A stretch of 43,942 nucleotides of DNA. Source: Terriglobia bacterium. GTDB taxonomy: Bacteria > Acidobacteriota > Terriglobia > Bryobacterales > Bryobacteraceae. Position 1 is the first letter of the stretch. Each line of letters starts with the position of its first letter. Shown one piece after another: positions 7,068-15,179 of this stretch. Under the pieces are notes generated by a model. It made no database searches. It saw nothing but the letters and a program-made list of their open reading frames with translations, and was not told the DNA's origin. Both the position numbers and the translations under genes were made by a program. The DNA is taken from NCBI GenBank assembly GCA_020073265.1, contig JAIQFN010000048.1:1-43942 (forward strand). Direction: 5' to 3'.

Positions 7068-8734
7068 CAAATATTCGGCAGCAGGTCGAAATACTCATCG
7101 TCTTCGTTTTTGCCGCCTTCTCCTTTGCCAAGCGATTTTTCCGATGCGATGAATTCTATCCGCTCGATCCACTTGACCATCTTGTAGCCAAGCTGGTTTT
7201 CCACTCGCAGCCGCAGAGGTGCCCCGTACACCTCCGAAAGCGGTTGCCCGTTCATTCTTGAAGCCAGCAGACATTGGGGCTTTTGCACGTTCTCCAGGCT
7301 CTGGGTATCGTAATAGGGTCCGCCATAAAGAGCTTCGCCGAAGGAGAAGAAAGCGACGACTTTCGCTTCCGCTTTCGGCTGCACGAGATCAATCAGCTGC
7401 TGCATAGGAATCCCGCCCCACTTGGCGATGCCACTCCACCCCTGGATGCAATGATGCATCGTGATGTGTTCAACCTCACCCAGGCGCTCCAAATCGGCGA
7501 TAGAAAGCTCCACCGGATTATTGACCAGCCCTCCCACCTTCAACCGGAAACTGTCAAATCCACTTTCGGCGAGGTGCTTCCAGTCGTCGCGGATCGGCAT
7601 CTTTCCATTCGGCCAGAAGTAAGGAGAGATTTCGTCCTCCGCATACCTCTGCTGTGGCAACAGCCGGTTCAGCGTAAGAAGCTGCATGGGATACGTCACC
7701 GACTTCAGGGCATGTTGCAGTCCCCGCGGATGGTTCCAGGAAATGTAGTGCGCCACGATCCACGAGAGCACGACGACACCAATTCCAATGAACCCCAAGT
7801 ACATTCCGGCAGGGTTCTGATCGTCGGTGCCCATCACAATGTGATTCATATTGCGCGCGAAACCCGTCATCACGATCAGGGTCACGTGCACGACCAAAAA
7901 TGCAAGGAAACTGAACATTGTCAGGAAATGGATAGAACGGGCGGATTGCCGTCCCCCGAATATCCGCGCATACCAAGGAAACCTGTTGACCACCGCCGGA
8001 GACATCGCGATCCCGGTCGCTATCGCGAGCACTCCGAATACAAACACGACCGTGAAATAGGCGATCTGTTGCAGTGCATTGTAGCCATAGAACCCGTTTG
8101 GCTCCGGTGGCAAATGAAATGTCGCGTAGTGCACGAAGGTATTCCATGCCTGCAGGAGAACCAGCGGAGAAGCAGGCACTATGCGTTTCCACTGTTCCGT
8201 TGTGAAGAGCATGACGATAAAAACGATGCCTGTGGCAATGAAACCGTGCACATCAATGAAATGCCACACTCGGGCAAGACCAATCGTGTGGCGGTAGCCT
8301 GGCGTGCCAACGAGAGGCGAGATGTAGCGCGCATCATCTTTCGCGGTCCAGATACGGTCCCGCGGAACTCTCACGGGCGTACACCGAATCCATTCGCTCC
8401 CCGGTGTGCAGCCGTCATTGAAATAAAGACGAGGATGGTCCATCAGGATCGACAGCCCGCTACGGATCAGGATCATCACAAAAAGAAAATTGAAGAAGTG
8501 GCAGTAGCGTACCCATACGGGAAAGCCATGCGGTCCTGCGAAGTTGTTGGGGTATATCTGGGGAATAGCCGGAACAGGCGGCATTCCCGTTACTGCGACC
8601 TCGATCCAGGCCGCTGCAATTAACGCCACGATTGCAACGGCGACGCCGATAAGGATTGATGGCCGAATCCAGATCCTAAACCGACGATCGGGCGGATAGT
8701 GAACAGCTCGGTGTGCTGCATCGAATGCAATCAT
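7067..8734 (-). CDS. Cytochrome b561-molybdopterin oxidoreductase fusion
   Basis: This 555-residue two-part protein starts at ATG 8734; AAAGGAG lies upstream, although with wide spacing. The N-terminal half has several membrane segments with His pairs typical of di-haem b561/formate-dehydrogenase-type cytochromes (RYCHFFNFLF, RVWHFIDVHGF, RSIHFLTMFSFL). The C-terminal 200 residues are a sulfite-oxidase-type molybdopterin domain with the cofactor Cys in HHCIQGWSGIAKWGG and a closing LGYKMVKWIERIEF. The fold would place the molybdenum site next to a quinone-linked cytochrome, so electrons could go directly to or from the membrane pool. The substrate is unknown. It forms an operon with the HPP gene. 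MsrPQ, two kb away, solves the same problem with two separate genes. Confidence 0.85.
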   Translation of the reverse strand: MIAFDAAHRAVHYPPDRRFRIWIRPSILIGVAVAIVALIAAAWIEVAVTGMPPVPAIPQIYPNNFAGPHGFPVWVRYCHFFNFLFVMILIRSGLSILMDHPRLYFNDGCTPGSEWIRCTPVRVPRDRIWTAKDDARYISPLVGTPGYRHTIGLARVWHFIDVHGFIATGIVFIVMLFTTEQWKRIVPASPLVLLQAWNTFVHYATFHLPPEPNGFYGYNALQQIAYFTVVFVFGVLAIATGIAMSPAVVNRFPWYARIFGGRQSARSIHFLTMFSFLAFLVVHVTLIVMTGFARNMNHIVMGTDDQNPAGMYLGFIGIGVVVLSWIVAHYISWNHPRGLQHALKSVTYPMQLLTLNRLLPQQRYAEDEISPYFWPNGKMPIRDDWKHLAESGFDSFRLKVGGLVNNPVELSIADLERLGEVEHITMHHCIQGWSGIAKWGGIPMQQLIDLVQPKAEAKVVAFFSFGEALYGGPYYDTQSLENVQKPQCLLASRMNGQPLSEVYGAPLRLRVENQLGYKMVKWIERIEFIASEKSLGKGEGGKNEDDEYFDLLPNI

Positions 8735-9020
8735 AGTGACGCCGTCAGCTCCTTTTCGACGCGCGCCACCATTGTACGAATGATTTACGTTCCAGAAGCA
8801 CCTTCGTTGTTGCGACGCCGCCGTCCGGCTTTTGGGCTTCCCGCAGCTCACATAGCCCTGGTTCGAGCCATTGCCCGGCGGAAATCAAACGGATTCCATT
8901 TTCGAATCCATGCCGTAGGGGCTATGTGCAAGAGGTACAGAGGGTTACGCGTAGTAGGCCGTTGTACAAAATCTGTACAACGTCCTAAAAAATCTCTTGT
9001 AAGCTGCTGAAACAAAAGGT
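8735..9020. other. Right end of island, no gene
   Basis: This holds the upstream region of the b561 fusion gene and the right arm of the island. The only notable element is TTGTACAAAATCTGTACAA (8962-8980), a 7-bp perfect inverted repeat around AAATC. Short open frames here have no coding character. Confidence 0.4.
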
Positions 9021-9050
9021 GTGGCTCCCCGGCATGGGCTCGAACCACGA
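9021..9050 (-). repeat. tRNA-Gln 3' end repeat, candidate right attachment site
   Basis: This is the copy of the 30-bp repeat that is embedded in the intact tRNA-Gln gene. It pairs with 1052-1081, with 28 of 30 bases identical. Confidence 0.7.
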
Positions 9051-9095
9051 TTCACGGCTCCAAAGGCCGCTGTCCTACCATTAGACGACCGGGGA
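9022..9095 (-). tRNA. tRNA-Gln (anticodon TTG), CCA encoded
   Basis: The minus strand folds into a complete cloverleaf. The acceptor TCCCCGG pairs with CCGGGGA, followed by discriminator G and an encoded CCA (9022-9024). The D-arm contains TAATGGTAGGA, and the anticodon loop CTTTGGA reads TTG. The T-loop is TTCGAGC. Without CCA the gene is 9025-9095. It borders the candidate island on one side and dut on the other. Confidence 0.95.
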
Positions 9096-9167
9096 ACTGC
9101 GGGAATTGCTACGACCCAGTTTAGCATTGCCTGACTGCGCCGCCACTCGTGGCACTATATCTGAAGC

Positions 9168-9593
9168 ATGATAATCCGAATCAAGAAGCTGCACTCAGAC
9201 GCCATCCTGCCCGGCTACGCGCATGGCCCCGAAGAAGACGCCGCGCTGGACCTGCGCGCGCTCGAACGCGTGGTGCTTTCGCCCGGCGCCGCGCAGGCCG
9301 TGCCCACCGGCATCGCCATCGAGCTGCCGCCCGGCCATGAAGCCCAGGTCCGGCCCCGCAGCGGCCTGGCTCTCAAACATTCCATCACCGTCAACTTCGG
9401 CACCATCGATCCCGGCTACCGCGGCGAGATCCGCGTGGTGATGTTCAACCTCGGCCGCGCCGACTACACCGTCGAAAAAGGCGACCGCATCGCGCAATTG
9501 ATCGTCGCTCCCTACGACGCCGTCCAGTGGGAAGAAGGCGAGCTGGGCGATTCGGCTCGCGGCGCCGGCGGCTTCGGCTCCTCCGGCCGCTAG
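9168..9593 (+). CDS. dut: dUTP diphosphatase (dUTPase)
   Basis: This enzyme hydrolyses dUTP to dUMP, keeping uracil out of DNA and supplying dTMP synthesis. The 141-residue protein has all five trimeric-dUTPase motifs in order: DAALDLRA, PRSGLA, GTIDPGYRGEIRV (with the catalytic Asp), GDRIAQLIV, and the P-loop-like GAGGFGSSG at the C-terminus. Length is normal. The gene stands alone after tRNA-Gln and is followed by msrP after about 56 bases. Codon use is much more GC-rich than in the island to its left. Confidence 0.97.
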   Translation: MIIRIKKLHSDAILPGYAHGPEEDAALDLRALERVVLSPGAAQAVPTGIAIELPPGHEAQVRPRSGLALKHSITVNFGTIDPGYRGEIRVVMFNLGRADYTVEKGDRIAQLIVAPYDAVQWEEGELGDSARGAGGFGSSGR

Positions 9594-9649
9594 ACCAGCG
9601 CCCGCCAACCGCCACGCACCGGGAATACCGGGAGCGCTAACATGGATAC

Positions 9650-10585
9650 ATGGCTATGGTCACCCGAAAACCGTCTGATCTCCGCTATTCCCAGGTCACT
9701 CCCAAGCAGGTGTACTTGAACCGCCGCCGGTTCCTGGCCGGCTCCATCGCGCTGGGAGCTCTTGCCGGGGCATCCTCGGCACTCGCCACCACCAAGCTGA
9801 ACGGCGTCAAGAAAAGTCCTTTCAGCACCGACGAACAGGCCACTCCCTTCGACGCCATCACACACTACAACAACTTCTACGAATTCGGCACCGATAAGGA
9901 AGATCCCGGACGCAACGCCGGCAAATTCGTCACCTCGCCCTGGTCCGTCAAGGTGGACGGCGAAGTGGCCAAACCGCTGACGCTCGATCTGGACGCCATC
10001 TTCAAGCTCGCTCCACTCGAAGAACGCATCTACCGCCACCGCTGCGTCGAGGCGTGGTCCATGGTGATTCCCTGGATCGGATTCCCGCTGAACGCGCTGC
10101 TCAAGAAAGTAGAACCCACCTCCAAAGCCAAGTACGTCGCGTTCGAGAGTTACTTCGACCGGAAACAGATGCCGCAAGGTGTGTGGGCCGGCATCCCATT
10201 CCCGTACGTCGAAGGCCTGCGCCTGGATGAAGCCATGAATCCGCTGGCGCTGCTGGCCGTCGGCCTGTACGGCGAAACGTTGCCCAATCAGAATGGCGCG
10301 CCCTTCCGCCTGGTGGTGCCGTGGAAGTACGGTTTCAAGAGCATCAAGTCCATCGCCAGGATTCGCCTGGTGGAGAAACAGCCTCCCACCACCTGGAACC
10401 TCTCTGCTCCGCAAGAGTACGGCTTCTACTCCAACGTCAATCCCGAGGTCGACCATCCGCGCTGGAGCCAGGCCAAAGAGCGGCGCATCGGCGAGTTCGC
10501 CAAGCGCCTCACCGTCAAGTTCAACGGCTACGGCAGCGAGGTGGCCAGTCTCTATTCCGGGATGGACCTTCGGAAGAACTACTGA
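9650..10585 (+). CDS. msrP: Protein-methionine-sulfoxide reductase catalytic subunit MsrP
   Basis: This periplasmic molybdopterin enzyme repairs oxidised methionines, using electrons from MsrQ. The 311-residue precursor has a Tat signal with NRRRFLAGS (24-32) and an Ala-rich hydrophobic stretch. The molybdenum-ligating Cys lies in [14 protein letters not shown] (Cys132). The C-terminal half has the family's [16 protein letters not shown] and [17 protein letters not shown]. The msrQ gene follows after five bases. A GGGAG about 15 bases upstream is a weak ribosome site; an in-frame ATG at 9656 is also possible. Confidence 0.95.
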   Translation: MAMVTRKPSDLRYSQVTPKQVYLNRRRFLAGSIALGALAGASSALATTKLNGVKKSPFSTDEQATPFDAITHYNNFYEFGTDKEDPGRNAGKFVTSPWSVKVDGEVAKPLTLDLDAIFKLAPLEERIYRHRCVEAWSMVIPWIGFPLNALLKKVEPTSKAKYVAFESYFDRKQMPQGVWAGIPFPYVEGLRLDEAMNPLALLAVGLYGETLPNQNGAPFRLVVPWKYGFKSIKSIARIRLVEKQPPTTWNLSAPQEYGFYSNVNPEVDHPRWSQAKERRIGEFAKRLTVKFNGYGSEVASLYSGMDLRKNY

Positions 10586-10590
10586 GGGGC

Positions 10591-11268
10591 ATGAACCGGG
10601 TCCTCTCCAGCCGCTGGACGAAGGTCGCCGTCTTCCTGCTGTGCCTGACTCCGATTCTTCTGCTCGGCTGGCGCCTGCTGGGGCTGGCGCGACAGGGCTG
10701 GCAAGGTTACGATCCGAAACTGACCGCCGACCCGATCGCCTACATCACGCATTACACCGGCGACTGGACCATTCGCTTCCTGCTCATCGCCCTCGGCGTC
10801 ACGCCGCTGCGCAAACTGCTGGATCTTCCCAAGCTAGCCCGCTACCGGCGCATGCTCGGCCTGTTCGCTTTCTTCTACGGATTCCTGCACCTGATGACCT
10901 GGGTGTGGCTGGACAAATTCTTCGATCCGCATGAAATGGTCAAGGATGTCATCAAGCGCCGTTTCATCACCGCCGGGATGACGGCGTTCGCATTACTGAT
11001 TCCGCTGGCCGTCACCTCGACTTCCGGCTGGGTGCGGCGGCTCGGGTTCCTACGCTGGCAACGGCTGCACCGCCTGGTTTACTTCAGCGCGCTGGCTGCC
11101 GTCATCCACTACTACTGGCTGGTCAAGTCCGACGTGCGGCTGCCGCTGATGTACGGAGGGATTCTCGCGGTGCTGATGCTCTATCGCGCCGCGGCCTGGC
11201 TGCGAAGCGCGCCCCGGCGCGAGCGCGCCAAAGCTACCAGTCCGAATACGGTGTCCCTTCGAGACTGA
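10591..11268 (+). CDS. msrQ: MsrQ, haem-binding membrane subunit
   Basis: This 225-residue membrane protein passes electrons from the respiratory chain to MsrP. The start is ATG 10591, with GAGGGG just upstream; longer frames run back through msrP and are not meaningful. Six hydrophobic segments are visible. The ferric-reductase-like core includes ITHYTGDWTIRFL, ALGVTPLRKL, RYRRMLGLFAFFYGFLHLMTW with a haem-type His, and WQRLHRLVYFSALAAVIHYYW with further His residues. Its last 35 bases overlap the 3' end of a pseudopilin gene on the other strand, so any transcription stop must lie within coding DNA. Confidence 0.94.
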   Translation: MNRVLSSRWTKVAVFLLCLTPILLLGWRLLGLARQGWQGYDPKLTADPIAYITHYTGDWTIRFLLIALGVTPLRKLLDLPKLARYRRMLGLFAFFYGFLHLMTWVWLDKFFDPHEMVKDVIKRRFITAGMTAFALLIPLAVTSTSGWVRRLGFLRWQRLHRLVYFSALAAVIHYYWLVKSDVRLPLMYGGILAVLMLYRAAAWLRSAPRRERAKATSPNTVSLRD

Positions 11269-11707
11269 TCTTGTCGGACCCGCTGCGTACGTCGAAGATG
11301 CCAGGCTGGGTCTGATTCACCGTGTTGGTGGCGTCCTCCTGAATGATCTTCCAGGAATCGGCCGATCCCGTCATCGGATCCACGGGAACCGTCCGCAGGT
11401 AGCCGTCGCTCACCAGGTCCTGCAGCGTTTGCGGCGCCTTCTGCTTGTCGTAGGTGTACTCGTCGATCACGGTGCGCAGCGTGAACAGGTTGTTCTTGAG
11501 CACGCTCTCCTTGGAGCGCGTGATGGACCGGCTGTAAATGGGAATGGCCACCGACAGCAGAACCGCGATGATCGCCATCACGATCATCAACTCGACAAAC
11601 GTAAAACCCCAGGTGGCGCACGCACTCCTGCGTGCCGCGTTCACACTCGTGTGAACGCTTGATCTCGCAGCCCGCCTCCGCATCCGTGCTCTAAGCCGCT
11701 CTACCAT
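11234..11707 (-). CDS. Type II secretion-like pseudopilin (GspG-type), long leader
   Basis: The protein is 157 residues. The prepilin peptidase site and helix are clear: G-FTFVELMIVMAIIAVLLSVAIP, with Glu at +5, followed by a GspG-like body ending in TPYSDW. The leader before the cleavage Gly is 34 residues, whereas typical leaders are about 6-15. Most of the extra length is encoded by a double-hairpin repeat (11621-11658). ATG 11707 overlaps the end of the preceding pseudopilin gene. Later starts would give a more usual leader, but none is well placed. With the neighbouring pseudopilin and secretin it may form part of a secretion or pilus-like system; the ATPase and assembly genes are not in view. 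Confidence 0.85.
   Translation of the reverse strand: MVERLRARMRRRAARSSVHTSVNAARRSACATWGFTFVELMIVMAIIAVLLSVAIPIYSRSITRSKESVLKNNLFTLRTVIDEYTYDKQKAPQTLQDLVSDGYLRTVPVDPMTGSADSWKIIQEDATNTVNQTQPGIFDVRSGSDKISLEGTPYSDW
11621..11658 (-). repeat. 38-nt double-hairpin repeat, copy A
   Basis: On the minus strand this reads GCGTTCACAC-GA-GTGTGAACGC followed by a second small stem (GCAC/GTGC). The first stem is a perfect 10-bp palindrome. It aligns without gaps to copy B at 19771-19808. The seven differences include two compensated base pairs in stem 1. It lies inside the leader-coding part of a pseudopilin gene. Confidence 0.75.
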
Positions 11708-12165
11708 TCCGAATACGCCGTCCCGTCCCTGGCCTTGTCAGTGCTCTTGGTATACACATCGAACACGTTCTGCCCACCCCAGGCTTGCGCTGTTGGATCG
11801 TCGCGCGTGCTGCGTTTACCCCAATCGGTTGTATTGGTCATGGGGTCCTTGGGAATGCGCCGCAGATACTTGATCTTTTTGTCCACCGAACCAGTGGCCT
11901 TCACGCCCTCCACCAGTTGCTCCAGGCTTTCCGGATAGTTGTCGCTATCCAACTTGGCCGGCCCGATCTTGCCCGTATCCATGTCGTCCTTGAATTTATC
12001 GATCGCGTTGCGGATCTCTTCGAGCGAATGCACCAGGCTGCGTTCCTTGTCGCGCTGCACCTTGTAGCGTGCCAGCGGAACCGCCATGGTGGACAGCACC
12101 AGCAGAATGGTGAAAGCCACGATCAGCTCCACCAGAGTCATGCCACGCTGTCGAGCGCGTCTCAT
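11701..12165 (-). CDS. Type II secretion-like pseudopilin
   Basis: This 154-residue pseudopilin has a normal short leader, MRRARQRG, then MTLVELIVAFTILLVLSTMAVP with Glu at +5. The body has a long amphipathic helix (RDKERSLVHSLEEIRNAIDKFKDD), then a GspG-like RIPKDPMTNTTDWG and a C-terminal YSEW. It starts six bases after the secretin gene's stop and overlaps the next pseudopilin gene. The two pseudopilins share overall layout but are quite different in sequence, so they are old paralogues. Confidence 0.88.
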   Translation of the reverse strand: MRRARQRGMTLVELIVAFTILLVLSTMAVPLARYKVQRDKERSLVHSLEEIRNAIDKFKDDMDTGKIGPAKLDSDNYPESLEQLVEGVKATGSVDKKIKYLRRIPKDPMTNTTDWGKRSTRDDPTAQAWGGQNVFDVYTKSTDKARDGTAYSEW

Positions 12166-12171
12166 TTTCTT

Positions 12172-14514
12172 CTACTGCACCGTAACGGACACCGACGGAG
12201 CGGACACGGCGATAGCCTGCTGCTTGGAGTCCCGCAGGTTCACCGCCGTAACGCTGAGGTTAGTGGTTCCCTGCCCCACCGCGGTAAATGTAAATTGCAT
12301 CAAAGCGCCGGAGCCGTTGACGCCCGCCGCGCCCGCGACCCGGCTCACGTCGATGGACGCCTCTCCGGCATCATTGCGAATGTCCAGGCTGGGCGGATTC
12401 ACGCCGCCGCTCTGAACCAGAAGGCTGCCCGGTGTCACCTGGTTCAACCGCAGGATCTTGGGATCCCATTTGACTTTGATGGGCGCGGCCCACAGGTCCG
12501 ACACGCCGTCGGCCTGTAGAGTGACCACCACCGGCCCGGACAACTGTGCCTGGGCCCCAGGCGGAACAAAGGAGAGCCTGGCTGAGCCGGCGGGCGCGCT
12601 CGGAGCAGGCGCAGCCGGAGCCGCTGGAGCAGCCGGACTCGCCGGAGCGGGCGCAGCAGCCGGCGCACTTTCGTCCGGTCGCGGCCCATAATTCAACTTC
12701 ACGTTCGCATCCGTTCCCGCCGCCACGCCCCGCAGATCCAAACCGGTGATGTCCGGCCTACGCACGATGTGCGGTATCAGCGCAATCAGCAGCTCCCCGC
12801 GCGACCGGTCCTTGTTCGTCGACCCGAACAGGTACTTGCCCAGAACCGGAATGTTGGTAAGGCCCGGAATTCCGCTGATCGTCAAGGTGTCCTGCGACTG
12901 CATCAACCCGCCCAGCAGGCTCACCTCGCCGTCGCGCAGGCGAATGTCCGCTTCGTTCTTGCGCTGCGAGATCACTGGCTGGTCCAGACCGCCCAGGTTC
13001 ACGGTCCGGCTCACGTTGGAAATGTCCACGCTGACGTGCAGCGTCACTTCATCGTTGCCATGAACGTGCGGCGTGATGGTCAGGTTGACGCCGGTATCGA
13101 CGAACTGAAACTGGGTGCTGACCAGCGGGCTCACTCCCACCGTTCCAATACCAGGCTGGAAGCTGCCGGTGGCGTACGGCACGCGGTCGCCGATCTTCAA
13201 GTCCACCTTCTGGCCGTCGGAAACTCGCACTTCCGGAGACTGCATGACTCGCGTATTGTTATCTGTCATCACCGCCTGCAGCAGGGCCCCGGGCAGCGTG
13301 GTCGAAAAATCAGCGCTGCTGATGTGACCCAGTTGCGCCAGCGAGACCGCGCTCGTGCTGCTGCTGCCGGTGCTGGGGTTACCGCTGGCGTCGGTCCCGC
13401 CGCCGGTGGCCGGTTGCGTGATCGCATTGCGCGGCGTGAAACCGAACGGCACCACCAGTCCGTTGGTGGTGCCGGATACCAAGGTCGCCGCCAGATTCCG
13501 CGTCCTTTCGCTGTTGGCCTCCATCACGATCAAGTCCACCACAACCTCGGCCTTGGGTTTATCCAGATCGTGCAGCAGCTTTTCCACCAGCGCCACCTTG
13601 TCCGTCGTGTCGCGCACGATCACCGCGTTCTGCGCATTGAACGGGAACATGCGGCGGACATCGGACACCGACCGCACCTGCGTCACCAGCTCCTGAAATT
13701 CCTGCACCGAAGTGGGATTCTTCAGGTAGAACACCTTGACCACCTCGTCCTCGTAATCGCGCCGCTTGGTGACGTTGTCCTCGGTGACGAAAATCGCGTT
13801 CGTGCTGATGGGCTTCCAGAAGGTCTTGGTCAGCAGTGCGATGTAGTCCAGCGCCTGGTCAAGCGTGACGTTGTTCAGGTCCAGGTTCGAATTTCTGCCG
13901 GGCTGCATCTGCGGATCGAACAGGACATTGACACCCGCCAGCTTGCCCACCGTCTCATAGAGCACGCGCAGCGGCTGGTTGTTCATCTTCAATTGCGGAA
14001 TCAGGTTGGTGATGGGCTTCAGCTCGGGCACCGGAAGCAGCGACTCGATCATCGCCAGGCTTTCCTTGCGGGCTTTCTCGACCGAAGTCAGCGGAGTCTC
14101 GCCGGGACGCACGGCTCCCTTGGTCACCTGATCCAGAGCTTCCTTGGTTTGCTGGATCTCCTGCAGGGCCACGGCCGATCCGGGGTCGATGCTGAAGGCC
14201 CTCTGGAATTCAGCCAGCGCCTGGTCCAGCTTGCCATCTTTGCGAAGTTTCACGCCGGCGTCGACGTGCTCCTGGGAGGCTTGAAATCGCAGCCGGCGCG
14301 ATCCTAACTGGTAGCCCGGATCCTGCGGATCCTGGCTGAGCGCCTGCTCGTAATAGTCCAGCGCCTTGTCGTATTGCTTGAGAGCCTCCGCATCGCGAGC
14401 CAGCTTCACCAGCTTGTCGCCCTTGCGGGTGCGAGCCTCCAAGGTGTTGGCGGGCACGACGAGCAACAGCGCCATGAACCCCGCTAAACCTCGTAACCTA
14501 TTGCAAGCAATCAT
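12172..14514 (-). CDS. Secretin (GspD/PilQ-like) with TPR and cohesin-like domains
   Basis: This is the outer-membrane gate of a type II secretion or pilus-like system, 780 residues. ATG 14514 has AAGGA five bases upstream. The order of parts is: signal peptide (LAGFMALLLVVPANTLEA); TPR-like repeats (about 35-135); an STN-type domain with LDLNNVTLDQALDYIALLT; an N1-like domain (YLKNPTSVQEFQELVTQVRS); a secretin domain with VPYATGSF, DTGVNLTITPHVH and SLLGGLMQSQ; and a Pro/Ala linker. The last 140 residues resemble a cohesin (VTLQADGVSDLWAAPIKVKWDP; LMQFTFTAVGQG). Secretins with an added cohesin-like end are known in acidobacteria. The two pseudopilin genes follow directly. Confidence 0.9.
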   Translation of the reverse strand: MIACNRLRGLAGFMALLLVVPANTLEARTRKGDKLVKLARDAEALKQYDKALDYYEQALSQDPQDPGYQLGSRRLRFQASQEHVDAGVKLRKDGKLDQALAEFQRAFSIDPGSAVALQEIQQTKEALDQVTKGAVRPGETPLTSVEKARKESLAMIESLLPVPELKPITNLIPQLKMNNQPLRVLYETVGKLAGVNVLFDPQMQPGRNSNLDLNNVTLDQALDYIALLTKTFWKPISTNAIFVTEDNVTKRRDYEDEVVKVFYLKNPTSVQEFQELVTQVRSVSDVRRMFPFNAQNAVIVRDTTDKVALVEKLLHDLDKPKAEVVVDLIVMEANSERTRNLAATLVSGTTNGLVVPFGFTPRNAITQPATGGGTDASGNPSTGSSSTSAVSLAQLGHISSADFSTTLPGALLQAVMTDNNTRVMQSPEVRVSDGQKVDLKIGDRVPYATGSFQPGIGTVGVSPLVSTQFQFVDTGVNLTITPHVHGNDEVTLHVSVDISNVSRTVNLGGLDQPVISQRKNEADIRLRDGEVSLLGGLMQSQDTLTISGIPGLTNIPVLGKYLFGSTNKDRSRGELLIALIPHIVRRPDITGLDLRGVAAGTDANVKLNYGPRPDESAPAAAPAPASPAAPAAPAAPAPSAPAGSARLSFVPPGAQAQLSGPVVVTLQADGVSDLWAAPIKVKWDPKILRLNQVTPGSLLVQSGGVNPPSLDIRNDAGEASIDVSRVAGAAGVNGSGALMQFTFTAVGQGTTNLSVTAVNLRDSKQQAIAVSAPSVSVTVQ

Positions 14515-14628
14515 CTTAGTCCTTAAGAGCGCCCTATCTATGCTAGAATGAACCTAGCCGACTACAGCCACCACATAAACGCTTGACGTTAGGGGCTTTC
14601 CCGGCGTTGAGTACAAAAGCGGCCCTCC

Positions 14629-15090
<462 letters not shown>

Positions 15091-15179
15091 ATCCAAACTA
15101 GTAGCACGCCTGCCAGCACCACACCCTGCGAGTGGGTGCATGAGGCTGCTATCCTGGACGGTTTGAGGATTGGGGGAAA

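Larger units (their letters stand above)
1052..9050. mobile_element. Candidate tRNA-Gln-associated genomic island, integrase lost
   Basis: The block lies between the direct repeats at 1052-1081 and 9021-9050, downstream of the 3' end of an intact tRNA-Gln gene. Base composition looks visibly less GC-rich than the region starting at dut. Gene content is accessory, and several genes are broken or duplicated. Related motifs, GGTACAAAATCGGTACAA (1164-1181) and TTGTACAAAATCTGTACAA (8962-8980), sit just inside each end and could be recombinase arm sites. No integrase, relaxase or phage gene was found, so the island status is inferred from the ends. Confidence 0.6.

Noticed and set aside
7274-8623. 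449-codon frame antisense to the b561 fusion gene
   Set aside because: It is opposite a well-supported protein in high-GC DNA and has a His/Arg-rich translation without domains.
12769-14307. 512-codon frame antisense to the secretin gene
   Set aside because: It is a long shadow frame caused by the codon bias of the secretin gene; the translation is rich in Arg, His and Gln and has no family signature.
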